This document shows positions 1 to 6,990 of a DNA stretch of 8,719 bases, piece by piece. The DNA is from an uncultured Flavobacteriales bacterium (GTDB lineage Bacteria > Bacteroidota > Bacteroidia > Flavobacteriales > Crocinitomicaceae). Location: contig CAMLLB010000083.1 of NCBI GenBank assembly GCA_946480815.1, positions 1-8,719 of the forward strand, written 5' to 3'. Every line of letters begins with the position of its first letter. The first letter of the stretch is position 1. The notes beneath the pieces are model-generated. The model worked only from the letters and a program-made list of their open reading frames with translations. It made no database searches and was not told the origin of the DNA. The position numbers were made by a program, and so were the translations under genes.

Positions 1-29
1 TTTACAAATAACGTGATTTCTCCACAAAA

Positions 30-64
30 TTTGCAGCCGGAGCAAAGTTTTATTCTTAAATTCG
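30..64 (+). promoter_or_regulatory. possible mdh promoter
   Basis: TTTG at 30-33 fits the Bacteroidota -33 element, and TAAATTCG at 57-64 matches TAnnTTTG in all but one position. The 23-nt spacer is at the long end of what is known for the phylum. Transcription would start near 70, leaving a leader of about 35 nt before the mdh ATG at 105. The -7 box lies inside an inverted repeat (52-78). This rests on motif matching only. Confidence 0.4.
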
Positions 65-78
65 TCGCGCTTAAGAAT
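52..78. repeat. inverted repeat in mdh upstream region
   Basis: ATTCTTAA (52-59) is the exact reverse complement of TTAAGAAT (71-78), giving an 8-bp stem around an 11-nt loop. No T tract follows it, so it is not a good intrinsic terminator for an upstream gene. Because it overlaps the proposed mdh -7 box it could be an operator, or it may be chance in AT-rich DNA. Confidence 0.4.
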
Positions 79-104
79 TAGTATTATTATTTAATCATAA
101 AACA

Positions 105-1031
105 ATGAAAGTAACGGTAGTAGGTGCAGGAGCTGTTGGAGCGAGCTGTGCAGAATATATCGCAATGAAGAACTTCTGTTCAGAAGTAGTATTAGTAGAC
201 ATTAAAGAAGGATTTGCTGAAGGTAAAGCAATGGATTTAATGCAAACTGCATCACTTAACGGATTCGATACAAAAATTACAGGGACAACTGGAGACTACA
301 GTAAAACTGCAGGTTCTCATGTGGCTGTAATTACTTCAGGAATTCCCAGAAAACCAGGAATGACAAGAGAAGAGTTGATCGGGATCAATGCGGGTATTGT
401 AAAAGACGTTACTGCAAACCTGGTGAAGCATTCTCCTGAAGTAATCATTATCGTTGTTTCCAATCCAATGGATACCATGGCTTATTTGGTACACAAAACT
501 TCAGGTCTTCCTAAGCACAAAATTATCGGAATGGGTGGAGCTTTGGATTCTGCACGTTTCAAATACAGATTGGCAGAAGCATTGGGCAGCCCGATCTCTG
601 ACGTAGACGGGATGGTGATCGCAGCGCATAGTGATACTGGTATGCTTCCGTTATTGAGTAAAGCAACAAGAAATGGTGTTCCTGTAACTGAATTCTTAAG
701 TGCTGAAAAGCAAAATTACGTGGTTGAAGAGACAAAAGTAGGAGGTGCTACCTTGACTAAATTATTGGGTACTTCAGCTTGGTATGCACCGGGTGCTGCT
801 GTTTCTGTAATGGTTCAGGCAATTGCTTGTGACCAGAAGAAAATGATCCCTTGTTCTTTGATGTTGGATGGCGAATACGGTCAAAGTGACATCTGTTTGG
901 GTGTTCCGGCAATTATCGGGAAGAACGGAGTTGAGCAGATCGTAACGGTAACACTTACTGAAGACGAGAAAGCGAAGTTTGCTGAAGCAGCGAATGCCGT
1001 AAGAGAGATCAACGGAGATTTGAAGTACTAA
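105..1031 (+). CDS. mdh: malate dehydrogenase, LDH-like type
   Basis: NAD-dependent malate dehydrogenase, interconverting malate and oxaloacetate in the cytoplasmic TCA cycle. The 308-aa length is normal for the lactate-dehydrogenase-like MDH group. The Rossmann glycine motif GAGAVG is at residues 7-12, and Asp32 after the second strand points to NAD rather than NADP. Substrate-binding arginines fit R82 and R88 in PRKPGMTREE and R151 in LDSARF; Asn120 sits in SNPMD and the catalytic His is H175. The residues before that His read AAHSD where family members normally have GGH, a conservative but unusual change. The ATG at 105 puts the Rossmann strand at the very N-terminus, as the family requires. 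It stands alone, with a possible promoter upstream and a strong terminator after it. Family assignment is very secure. Confidence 0.96.
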   Translation: MKVTVVGAGAVGASCAEYIAMKNFCSEVVLVDIKEGFAEGKAMDLMQTASLNGFDTKITGTTGDYSKTAGSHVAVITSGIPRKPGMTREELIGINAGIVKDVTANLVKHSPEVIIIVVSNPMDTMAYLVHKTSGLPKHKIIGMGGALDSARFKYRLAEALGSPISDVDGMVIAAHSDTGMLPLLSKATRNGVPVTEFLSAEKQNYVVEETKVGGATLTKLLGTSAWYAPGAAVSVMVQAIACDQKKMIPCSLMLDGEYGQSDICLGVPAIIGKNGVEQIVTVTLTEDEKAKFAEAANAVREINGDLKY

Positions 1032-1050
1032 TCAGTACAAAGTTTTAATA

Positions 1051-1092
1051 ATAAAAAGTAGGGGCGGAAAATTTTCCGCCCCTACTTTTTAT
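1051..1092. terminator. bidirectional intrinsic terminator (42-bp palindrome)
   Basis: Positions 1051-1071 are the exact reverse complement of 1072-1092. The stem has a G/C-rich core (GGGGCGG/CCGCCCC), an A-run on the left and a T-run on the right, so it works as a rho-independent terminator on both strands. It lies between mdh and the converging lipoprotein gene, which is where one shared terminator is expected. Confidence 0.92.
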
Positions 1093-1112
1093 ATGTTAAT
1101 CTGATTTCCGGA

Positions 1113-2516
1113 TCAATACTCATACGCCCCGATATCAGGAGCAGCCATATTCCTCGAAACACCCGTAATATCCGATGCCACTGCATAAGCAGGATTTCCG
1201 GTATTGTTCAGGCTGGATGCACCGTAGAATTTAAAATCGTCTCCATCCGGATTGATAAATAAAGGATTTGCTGATGTGCAATTCTCAAACATGGAATTCC
1301 CCAGGTTGCTTCTTAAAATCACACATTTTCTGAAATGGAAATTCAATGTCAATCCTCCGGGCTGTATCGTATCAATTGCCAAATGTTCGCCACTGCTACC
1401 GTAAATTGCACAGTTATTGAAAACAGCGTTTGGTATTTGAGCAACAAAAGTTCCCTGTGAATTGCTGTAATAATTAGATATTCCTACAGCAGGCGTACTG
1501 CCTTCTCCGGATCCATAACCCAGGAAGTCACAATGATTGAACGTAAAATCCGCTCCCTGGGCCACCAATAGGGAATGAACACCTGTGCTGTGGACCAATA
1601 CATTTTCTCCATACACTTTCGGTCCGTCGAACAAGAATAAACCATAACTGGCTGCATTCTTGATCTCGGTATTGGAAATTGTCAGGGTGGTTTGTGTAAA
1701 TGACTGATCGCGTGAATCAACATGAACTCCCGCTATGGCATTTTTAATCACTGCATTATCAATCATCGAAGGCCGTGCTTCCTGGAAGTAGATTCCGTAA
1801 TACTGTCCCGGTGTATTGCTGTAAGAAGCCTCCAGGCGATCTCCCTGAATGATTACCTTATTGGTGTAATCACCGTCAATATTCAATGTTCCTTTATAAT
1901 TCCACAGGATTGCGCCTTTATGCAGGTGAATTTTTGTTCCGCCGATAATATTGAGCGTTTTGGCCGAATCAACGAACGCCTGATTGTAAATGACATGTGG
2001 TTTATCGTTTGGCCAGGTCCCTTCATTCAGATCATAAATTCCCATCCCCGTGTTGGAGTAGTGGTAATACATGTCTTGTCCCCAAACAGCCAGTTTTACA
2101 TACTGATCTTCTCCGTTTGTAGTGAACCGGACCGAATCTTCTACAATTACAGGCAAATTTTGTCCGTTTACACTCAATTTTACTTCCACAAAGCAAAATA
2201 AACTGTCTCCGGAAGGAATTTCAACATCTGAAAAACTACTTCCCTGTACACCGTCCAGGTTTAGTTTAAATTTGGAAGATGAACCTCCTATTAATTGAAC
2301 GTTACTGATTTTTAGCGCTTTATTCTGTCGGTTGTAAATTTTGAAATACTTAGTGGTAGAGCCGATTGTGGTAAAAACGGTGTCGAATACCAGTGTGTCA
2401 TTTGAAAAGTCAAGGTTACCGTCTCCAAACAAATTTTTCTTTTTACACGAAGTATTGCTCACTGAAAGAGCAGCCAAAATTGCGATTCCGAAAAAGAGAT
2501 TGAGTAATTTCATCAT
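1113..2516 (-). CDS. secreted lipoprotein with parallel beta-helix
   Basis: Predicted cell-envelope lipoprotein of 467 aa with unknown substrate. A hydrophobic signal (residues 3-20) leads to SNTSC, with Cys24 as the likely lipidated residue; the -3 position (Asn) is not ideal. Lys25-27 follow instead of the acidic residues of the known Bacteroidota surface-export signal, so it may face the periplasm. Residues about 35-150 are Ser/Thr-rich alternating strands resembling an Ig-like beta-sandwich (DTLVFDTVFTTIGSTTKYFKI). Residues about 185-430 carry repeated short strands with Asn/Cys turns (IKNA, ISNTEIKN, FNNCAIYGSS, FRKCVI), typical of a right-handed parallel beta-helix. The C-terminus is PDIGAYEY, a common ending of such Bacteroidota proteins. 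Related folds include polysaccharide lyases, but no catalytic motif was identified. MM start: either ATG (2516 or 2513) is possible, and a -7 box abuts them. Confidence 0.88.
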   Translation of the reverse strand: MMKLLNLFFGIAILAALSVSNTSCKKKNLFGDGNLDFSNDTLVFDTVFTTIGSTTKYFKIYNRQNKALKISNVQLIGGSSSKFKLNLDGVQGSSFSDVEIPSGDSLFCFVEVKLSVNGQNLPVIVEDSVRFTTNGEDQYVKLAVWGQDMYYHYSNTGMGIYDLNEGTWPNDKPHVIYNQAFVDSAKTLNIIGGTKIHLHKGAILWNYKGTLNIDGDYTNKVIIQGDRLEASYSNTPGQYYGIYFQEARPSMIDNAVIKNAIAGVHVDSRDQSFTQTTLTISNTEIKNAASYGLFLFDGPKVYGENVLVHSTGVHSLLVAQGADFTFNHCDFLGYGSGEGSTPAVGISNYYSNSQGTFVAQIPNAVFNNCAIYGSSGEHLAIDTIQPGGLTLNFHFRKCVILRSNLGNSMFENCTSANPLFINPDGDDFKFYGASSLNNTGNPAYAVASDITGVSRNMAAPDIGAYEY

Positions 2517-2518
2517 GA

Positions 2519-2526
2519 CAAAAATA
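2519..2526 (-). promoter_or_regulatory. -7 box of lipoprotein gene, abutting start codon
   Basis: On the minus strand TATTTTTG is a perfect TAnnTTTG match, ending 2 nt before the first of two ATG codons. A transcription start 4-6 nt beyond it would fall at or near the second ATG (2513), implying a leaderless or nearly leaderless mRNA. No convincing -33 TTG was found at the usual spacing, so the match could be chance in T-rich DNA. Confidence 0.42.
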
Positions 2527-2551
2527 ACGAAATGTAATCCATTTTATTTTT

Positions 2552-2584
2552 TTTGTTGTGAATTAAAAAGTTTGATTATCTTTG
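2552..2584 (+). promoter_or_regulatory. rpmE2 promoter
   Basis: TTTG at 2552-2555 and TATCTTTG at 2577-2584 match the -33 and TAnnTTTG -7 elements of Bacteroidota promoters, with a 21-nt spacer. The start point would be near 2590, leaving a leader of about 34 nt before the ATG at 2624. Both elements are perfect matches, making this the best promoter in the window. Confidence 0.65.
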
Positions 2585-2623
2585 CAAACCATTTTTGATA
2601 AGAATAATTAAGATTAACAGCAT

Positions 2624-2878
2624 ATGAAAGCAGGTATTCACCCGGAAGATTATAGATTAGTAGTATTTAAAGACATGACAAATGACTATGCATTTTTGTG
2701 TCACTCTTCTGCTAATACTTCAGAAACAATTACTTGGGAGGATGGAAATGAGTATCCATTGGTAAAATTAGATATCTCTCACAAGTCTCATCCGTTCTTT
2801 ACAGGAATTGTACAGTTCGTGGATACTGCTGGTCGTATCGATAAATTCAACAATCGTTACGCGAAATACAAAAAGTAA
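2624..2878 (+). CDS. rpmE2: 50S ribosomal protein L31 type B
   Basis: Ribosomal protein L31, which binds the large subunit at the intersubunit bridge. The 84-aa length and sequence fit type B: the protein starts MKxGIHP, has SHPFFTG at residues 55-61, and ends with [14 protein letters not shown] at 66-79 and a basic tail. Only one cysteine (C26) is present, so the zinc-binding cysteines of type A are missing and this is the zinc-independent form. In zinc-regulated bacteria the C- paralogue replaces the C+ one when zinc is low; in many Bacteroidota it is simply the only L31, and the window cannot tell which applies. It has its own promoter and its own terminator, so it is a single-gene transcription unit. 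Identification is secure. Confidence 0.97.
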   Translation: MKAGIHPEDYRLVVFKDMTNDYAFLCHSSANTSETITWEDGNEYPLVKLDISHKSHPFFTGIVQFVDTAGRIDKFNNRYAKYKK

Positions 2879-2896
2879 TTTCAACTTCGAAATAAT

Positions 2897-2931
2897 AACC
2901 CTGACAAGCTTGCTTCGTCAGGGTTTTTTTT
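2897..2931 (+). terminator. intrinsic terminator of rpmE2
   Basis: AACCCTGAC (2897-2905) pairs perfectly with GTCAGGGTT (2917-2925) around an 11-nt loop, and eight Ts run from 2924 to 2931. It begins 18 bp after the rpmE2 stop codon. Confidence 0.93.
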
Positions 2932-2986
2932 GACCTTTTTTAAGCTTTTAAGCCACTTTTCGTATATCTTTAAGTAGTTAGTTGGT

Positions 2987-2994
2987 TATATTTG
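2987..2994 (+). promoter_or_regulatory. -7 box abutting the WG-protein start codon
   Basis: TATATTTG is a perfect TAnnTTTG match ending 4 nt before the ATG at 2999. The expected start of transcription coincides with the start codon, which would make the mRNA leaderless. No clear TTG lies 17-23 nt upstream. A second, poorer match (TATCTTTA, 2965-2972) could instead give a leader of about 20 nt. Confidence 0.45.
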
Positions 2995-2998
2995 TATC

Positions 2999-5110
2999 AT
3001 GGGTTCACTGCAGGTTAAGATTTTAGTTCTATTTATTATTTGTGCTTTTAATAACGCAAATGCGGGTTCAATCGACGATGCGTTCAAAGCTTTAAACCAG
3101 TTCAATTATTTCGAAGCGAAGAAACAATTTGAGAAATCATTGAAATCAAATCAATCTGCAGCAAATTACGGTTTAGCAGTCATTTATTATCGTACCGATA
3201 ATCCCTTTCATCAATTGGATTCTGCTTACGCTGCAATTGTTCGTTCGGAAAAAGCCTACGGTGCAATGAAGGACAAACAAAAAGAAGCATTGAAGAAATA
3301 TAATTTCGATTATGCAGCAATCGAAGTGTTGAGAAAAGATATTTCAAGCGGACTTTATAAAGTGGTATTGAAAAACCCTTCGGAAGAAGCATATGATCAG
3401 TACCAAAAGAACAATCCCTGGGCTGCTGAACAACCCAAAGCAATTTATTCGCGTGATTCGATTGCTTATCAGAAAGCAAGAAATGCCAATACCTCAGCGG
3501 CTTTTGATCTGTTTTTGAAAAAGTACCCGGAATCAGAATTCAAAAAAGAAGCGCTGAATAATTTTTACCGGTTGCAGTACAAAGAAAACACGGATGGGAA
3601 AACGATTGCTTCTTATTTGAGTTTTGAAAAACAGTTTCCTTCAAATCCCTATGTGGCGGATGCACAGGACCAGGTTTACAATTTAAGTACGGTGCGGAAC
3701 CAGGTAACCGATTACGACCTGTTCATCAAAACATACCCCAAAAACAGGAATGTAGAAAATGCCTGGAGAAAATTGTACCAACTGTATATGTCTGATTACT
3801 CGATGGAGCGATTGGAGAAATTTCAAAACGAGTATCCGAATTATCCTTACAAGGATGAAATTACCAAGGATAAAAAATTAAATTCCCAGCAAATTATTCC
3901 GTATAAAAATGCGGGGCAGTTCGGTTGGATGGACTTGAATGGAAACATCGTTATTCCTGCTCAATACAGTACAGTTGGTTTTTTCAAAGAAGGATTGGCA
4001 TGGGCTGAAAAGAGCGGTAAATATGGTTTTGTAAATAAGGCAAACGAAGTCGTCATTCCATTTAAATTTTCCAGTGCAAATGATTTTGACAAGGGAAGAG
4101 CAATTGTGCAACTGGATACTTTATTCGGTATTATTGATCGTTCCGGAGCATATATCGTTGAACCGCAATACAAAGACATCGGTCAGTTTTCAGAAGGGTT
4201 GATCTACGCAATCAAAGATAGTTTGTACGGTTATTTTGATGGCTTGGGTTATCCGAGAATTCCGGAACAGTATGAAGAAGCATTTTCGTTTTCAGGAGGA
4301 ATGGCCAAAGTAACTTTTAAAGGTTTGGAAGGATATATTGACGCCTTTGGTTCTTTTAAAGTAAAGCCCTTGTATGAATCCATTAATCTGTTTGGTGATT
4401 CTGCAATCATTATCGAGGGCGATGAATCTGCAAAACTGGCTACTTTCCAGGGGAATGAGATCAAAACCATCCCGATTGAAGAGATCGGAACGCTTGTTTC
4501 AGACAGGGCTTTGGTCATTTCAGAAGACAAAATAGGTTATTTGAACAAAAAAGGACAAACCGTGATTCCGGCAACGTTTGATTATTTTACCAATGCGCGT
4601 TCCGAGGGCGAATTTACAGGGATGTACGCGAAAGTTTCGAAAGCCGGGAAATTCGGGGTCATTGATCGTTTTGGAAAACCGATCATTCCGTTTACGTATT
4701 CCAAACTAGGAGCAGTTTCTTCCCTGATTGCTTTTGAAAAAGCGGGTAAATGGGGATTCATCGACCTACAGAATAAACCGGTTATTCCTCCTATGTATGA
4801 AGCTGCTGAGAGTTTTAAATCCGGTTTGGGAGTAATTCAGTTGCTGACCTTAAAAGGAGCGATTAATGCAAAAGGAGAAATAGTCATTCCAATAGAACAT
4901 ACAACAATCAAACCTTTGGACGAGTCTCATTTCCTCGTTTCATTAGGAGCATTTTATGGAATTTATACCAATAAAGGTAAATTGGTCGTTCCCCTGGAAT
5001 ATTCCAATATCCGCAAAGTTCAGGATGATTTCTATATCCTTACAAAAGGAACGGAACTTCATTATTTCTACGTTCCTGAAAATAAGCTGATCAAACCGAT
5101 TTTAGAATAA
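2999..5110 (+). CDS. exported helical-repeat and WG-repeat protein
   Basis: A 703-aa exported protein of unknown function. An N-terminal signal peptide (Lys7, hydrophobic 8-17, likely cleavage after ANA at 20-22) sends it to the periplasm or surface; there is no lipobox. Residues about 25-290 are helical, with about five TPR-like units of 33-37 residues marked by an aromatic-Pro pair (YP 176-177, FP 213-214, YP 246-247, YP 279-280). From residue 308 come eleven WG repeats (pattern aromatic-G-aromatic/aliphatic-x-D/N-x-x-G-x-x-V-I-P), starting at 308, 342, 376, 410, 444, 478, 512, 552, 585, 619 and 653. Unit six is degenerate but keeps the 34-residue spacing. Such beta-rich repeats usually bind partners rather than catalyse. 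The start is chosen because it begins the signal peptide. The next gene follows after 3 bp, suggesting co-translation. Confidence 0.9.
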   Translation: MGSLQVKILVLFIICAFNNANAGSIDDAFKALNQFNYFEAKKQFEKSLKSNQSAANYGLAVIYYRTDNPFHQLDSAYAAIVRSEKAYGAMKDKQKEALKKYNFDYAAIEVLRKDISSGLYKVVLKNPSEEAYDQYQKNNPWAAEQPKAIYSRDSIAYQKARNANTSAAFDLFLKKYPESEFKKEALNNFYRLQYKENTDGKTIASYLSFEKQFPSNPYVADAQDQVYNLSTVRNQVTDYDLFIKTYPKNRNVENAWRKLYQLYMSDYSMERLEKFQNEYPNYPYKDEITKDKKLNSQQIIPYKNAGQFGWMDLNGNIVIPAQYSTVGFFKEGLAWAEKSGKYGFVNKANEVVIPFKFSSANDFDKGRAIVQLDTLFGIIDRSGAYIVEPQYKDIGQFSEGLIYAIKDSLYGYFDGLGYPRIPEQYEEAFSFSGGMAKVTFKGLEGYIDAFGSFKVKPLYESINLFGDSAIIIEGDESAKLATFQGNEIKTIPIEEIGTLVSDRALVISEDKIGYLNKKGQTVIPATFDYFTNARSEGEFTGMYAKVSKAGKFGVIDRFGKPIIPFTYSKLGAVSSLIAFEKAGKWGFIDLQNKPVIPPMYEAAESFKSGLGVIQLLTLKGAINAKGEIVIPIEHTTIKPLDESHFLVSLGAFYGIYTNKGKLVVPLEYSNIRKVQDDFYILTKGTELHYFYVPENKLIKPILE

Positions 5111-5113
5111 AAT

Positions 5114-6016
5114 ATGTCGGCTTTAAAGAACTTTATTCGCTCACTCGTTCCGGATAAATTGCTGAATTCGTACCGGGAAAGGAAGAAAGATAAACGGCGA
5201 AAGTCTATCCAGAATCAGGCTGAAAAAGGCGAGGGTTTGACGTTGGACACCTTGATCGAACAACTTCGAACCTGTGGATTAAGAGCAGGTGATTCAGTTT
5301 TGGTACACAGTAGTTTATCCAGGATCGGATTTGTGGAAGGCGGTCCCAAAACGCTGGTAGATGGCTTACTGACTGTGATTGGCACATCAGGAAACCTGCT
5401 GATGCCAAGTTCTCCCAATCCGGGATATCAATTGGATTATATTCGAAATCTGACTCAATTTGATGTTCAGAATGATCCGTCGAAAATGGGAGCGATTACG
5501 GAATATTTCAGGACACTTCCCGGGGTAATGCGTTCTGAAAGTCCTACCGAGCCGGTTTGTTGTTTCGGCCCGAAAGCAGATTGGTTTACCAACGGACATC
5601 TGGGAGAAACAACACCTTATACCAAAAACAGTCCTTTTGCACGGCTTGCAGAAGCCAATGGAAAAATCCTGTATGTTGGAGTAACACTCGATAATGCCGG
5701 AACTTCTTTACATGTATTGGAAGACGCTGTTGCAGATTTTAAATATCCTGTTTATTATCCGGAAGTATTTCAGGTTTCGGTCAAACAAACGAACGGAAAT
5801 TTAGTTCCTGTATCTGTGAAAGTCCACAATCCGGAACAATCTGCAAAACGCAGGTGCGATGAGTTGTTGCCGCTGTTTGAAGCAAAAGGAGTAATGAAGC
5901 GTTCCACCATCGGGGAGGCACAAACATTGGTCTTTGATGCAGCCAAAATGTTCAACGTAATGATTGAAGAATACGAAGAAAACGGTGTGACGATGTATAC
6001 ACCAACCGGATCATAA
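5114..6016 (+). CDS. AAC(3)-fold N-acetyltransferase-like protein
   Basis: Member of the antibiotic/aminoglycoside N3-acetyltransferase family, which moves an acetyl group from acetyl-CoA to an amine. The 300-aa length fits the family. Visible family segments are VHSSLSRIG (64-72), a glycine-rich stretch ending in LLMPS (95-99), MGAITEYFR (125-133), GPKADWF (152-158), SPFARL (173-178), GKILYVGV (183-190) and GTSLHVLEDAV (196-206, with His200 and Glu203). The SxHP motif of resistance enzymes reads SESP (141-144), so its His is replaced by Ser. A basic N-terminus (residues 1-38) precedes the fold and could touch the membrane. It has no signal peptide, unlike the exported protein encoded 3 bp upstream. 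I do not infer drug resistance: related proteins also occur in surface-sugar gene clusters, and an amino-sugar substrate is equally possible. Family is secure, substrate unknown. Confidence 0.88.
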   Translation: MSALKNFIRSLVPDKLLNSYRERKKDKRRKSIQNQAEKGEGLTLDTLIEQLRTCGLRAGDSVLVHSSLSRIGFVEGGPKTLVDGLLTVIGTSGNLLMPSSPNPGYQLDYIRNLTQFDVQNDPSKMGAITEYFRTLPGVMRSESPTEPVCCFGPKADWFTNGHLGETTPYTKNSPFARLAEANGKILYVGVTLDNAGTSLHVLEDAVADFKYPVYYPEVFQVSVKQTNGNLVPVSVKVHNPEQSAKRRCDELLPLFEAKGVMKRSTIGEAQTLVFDAAKMFNVMIEEYEENGVTMYTPTGS

Positions 6017-6029
6017 GATTTGTTGATTT

Positions 6030-6058
6030 CTAATTCGGAATTCGACATTCGCAATTAG
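6030..6058. repeat. small inverted repeat before menB
   Basis: CTAATT (6030-6035) pairs with AATTAG (6053-6058), and a GAATTC palindrome (6038-6043) sits between them. No T tract follows, so it is a poor terminator. It lies in the 90-bp gap between the acetyltransferase-like gene and menB, just upstream of the menB -7 box, and TTAG (6055-6058) is where a weak -33 element would fall. Confidence 0.3.
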
Positions 6059-6078
6059 TAATTATATGCAAGCATTGC

Positions 6079-6086
6079 TATTTTTG
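6079..6086 (+). promoter_or_regulatory. menB promoter -7 box
   Basis: TATTTTTG is a perfect TAnnTTTG match. The start point would be about 6091, giving a leader of about 15 nt that is A-rich (AAACCAAAAACAAAG), as often seen before Bacteroidota start codons. The -33 region is weak (TTAG at 6055-6058, spacer 20). It would make menB the first gene of its own unit. Confidence 0.5.
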
Positions 6087-6106
6087 TAAAACCAAAAACA
6101 AAGAAC

Positions 6107-6928
6107 ATGTCAAATAGAAATTGGACCAGTATCAAGTCTTATACAGATATCAAATTCGAATTCTTCGAAGGAATTGCAAAAATCACCATTAACCGGCCAA
6201 AAGTATACAATGCTTTCCGTCCGGAAACAAATATGGAAATGCTGGATGCATTGGAAATCTGTCGGGAAAGACAAGATATTGGGGTAGTTGTTTTGACCGG
6301 TGAGGGAGATAAAGCATTTTGTTCCGGAGGAGACCAGAATGTGAAAGGAGTAGGAGGATATATTTCCGAAAACGGTGTTCCGCGTTTAAACGTATTGGAT
6401 GTGCACAAAGCAATTCGTGCGTTACCTAAACCGGTGATCGCAATGGTTAACGGATATGCAATCGGTGGTGGACACGTACTTCATGTGGTGTGTGATTTGA
6501 CGATCGCTTCTGATAATGCACGTTTCGGGCAAACAGGACCTAAAGTAGGAAGTTTTGATGCCGGTTTCGGTTCTTCGTTCCTTGCAAGTCATGTCGGACA
6601 AAAGAAAGCGCGTGAGATTTGGTTCTTATGTGAGCAATATACTGCAGACGAAGCAGAGAAAATGGGAATGGTGAACAAAGTGGTTCCATTAAAAGATCTG
6701 GAAGATACAACCGTAAAATGGTGCCAGACAATCATGAAACGTTCCCCGTTGGCTCTTCGTATGATCAAACGAGGGTTAAACGCGGAATTAGACGGACAAC
6801 GTGGTTTAATGGAATTCGCAGGAGATGCTACCCTGATGTATTATTTGATGGAAGAAGCTCAGGAAGGAAAGCGCGCATTTTTGGAAAAAAGAGAACCGAA
6901 TTTCCAGCAATTCCCTAAATTCCCATAA
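6107..6928 (+). CDS. menB: 1,4-dihydroxy-2-naphthoyl-CoA synthase
   Basis: MenB closes the second ring of the naphthoquinone: o-succinylbenzoyl-CoA to 1,4-dihydroxy-2-naphthoyl-CoA in menaquinone synthesis, in the cytoplasm. It belongs to the crotonase fold; 273 aa is close to the 285 of E. coli MenB. Oxyanion-hole segments are SGGDQ (73-77) and GYAIGGGH (116-123). The signature [10 protein letters not shown] (142-151) holds the catalytic Asp151, and its QTGP form is the glycine type linked to bicarbonate dependence, unlike QTDA of mycobacterial MenB. The C-terminal DATLMYY...[17 protein letters not shown] matches the MenB tail with its conserved Tyr. This separates it from ordinary enoyl-CoA hydratases. 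It has its own -7 box; no other men gene lies nearby except a possible thioesterase two genes downstream. Very secure. Confidence 0.96.
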   Translation: MSNRNWTSIKSYTDIKFEFFEGIAKITINRPKVYNAFRPETNMEMLDALEICRERQDIGVVVLTGEGDKAFCSGGDQNVKGVGGYISENGVPRLNVLDVHKAIRALPKPVIAMVNGYAIGGGHVLHVVCDLTIASDNARFGQTGPKVGSFDAGFGSSFLASHVGQKKAREIWFLCEQYTADEAEKMGMVNKVVPLKDLEDTTVKWCQTIMKRSPLALRMIKRGLNAELDGQRGLMEFAGDATLMYYLMEEAQEGKRAFLEKREPNFQQFPKFP

Positions 6929-6941
6929 GCATAATTGAAAA

Positions 6942-6966
6942 GTGACTTCGACTCCGCTCAGTCACC
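6942..6966 (+). repeat. dispersed hairpin repeat, copy A
   Basis: GTGACT (6942-6947) pairs with AGTCAC (6960-6965) around TCGACTCCGCTC. The 25-nt unit matches the minus strand of 8563-8587 at 17 of 25 positions. It lies in the 62-bp menB-mscS gap. From memory, hairpins with CTTCGACTCCGCTCAG cores are frequent in flavobacterial intergenic DNA; that was not checked. It lacks a T tract, so termination here is doubtful. Confidence 0.6.
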
Positions 6967-6990
6967 TAAATAATAATTCGTAATAGTAAA

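Noticed and set aside
1722..2201. A 159-aa open frame antisense to the lipoprotein gene
   Set aside because: The opposite strand has a full-length protein with signal peptide and beta-helix pattern; this frame has no recognisable domain or promoter.
2624..2878. Zinc-responsive regulation of rpmE2
   Set aside because: Type B L31 can be part of a zinc-sparing response, but no Zur-like palindrome was seen in 2517-2623 and many Bacteroidota have only this form.
5114..6016. A dedicated aminoglycoside resistance gene
   Set aside because: The SxHP motif is altered, the context is chromosomal without mobile-element signs, and non-resistance members of the family are common.
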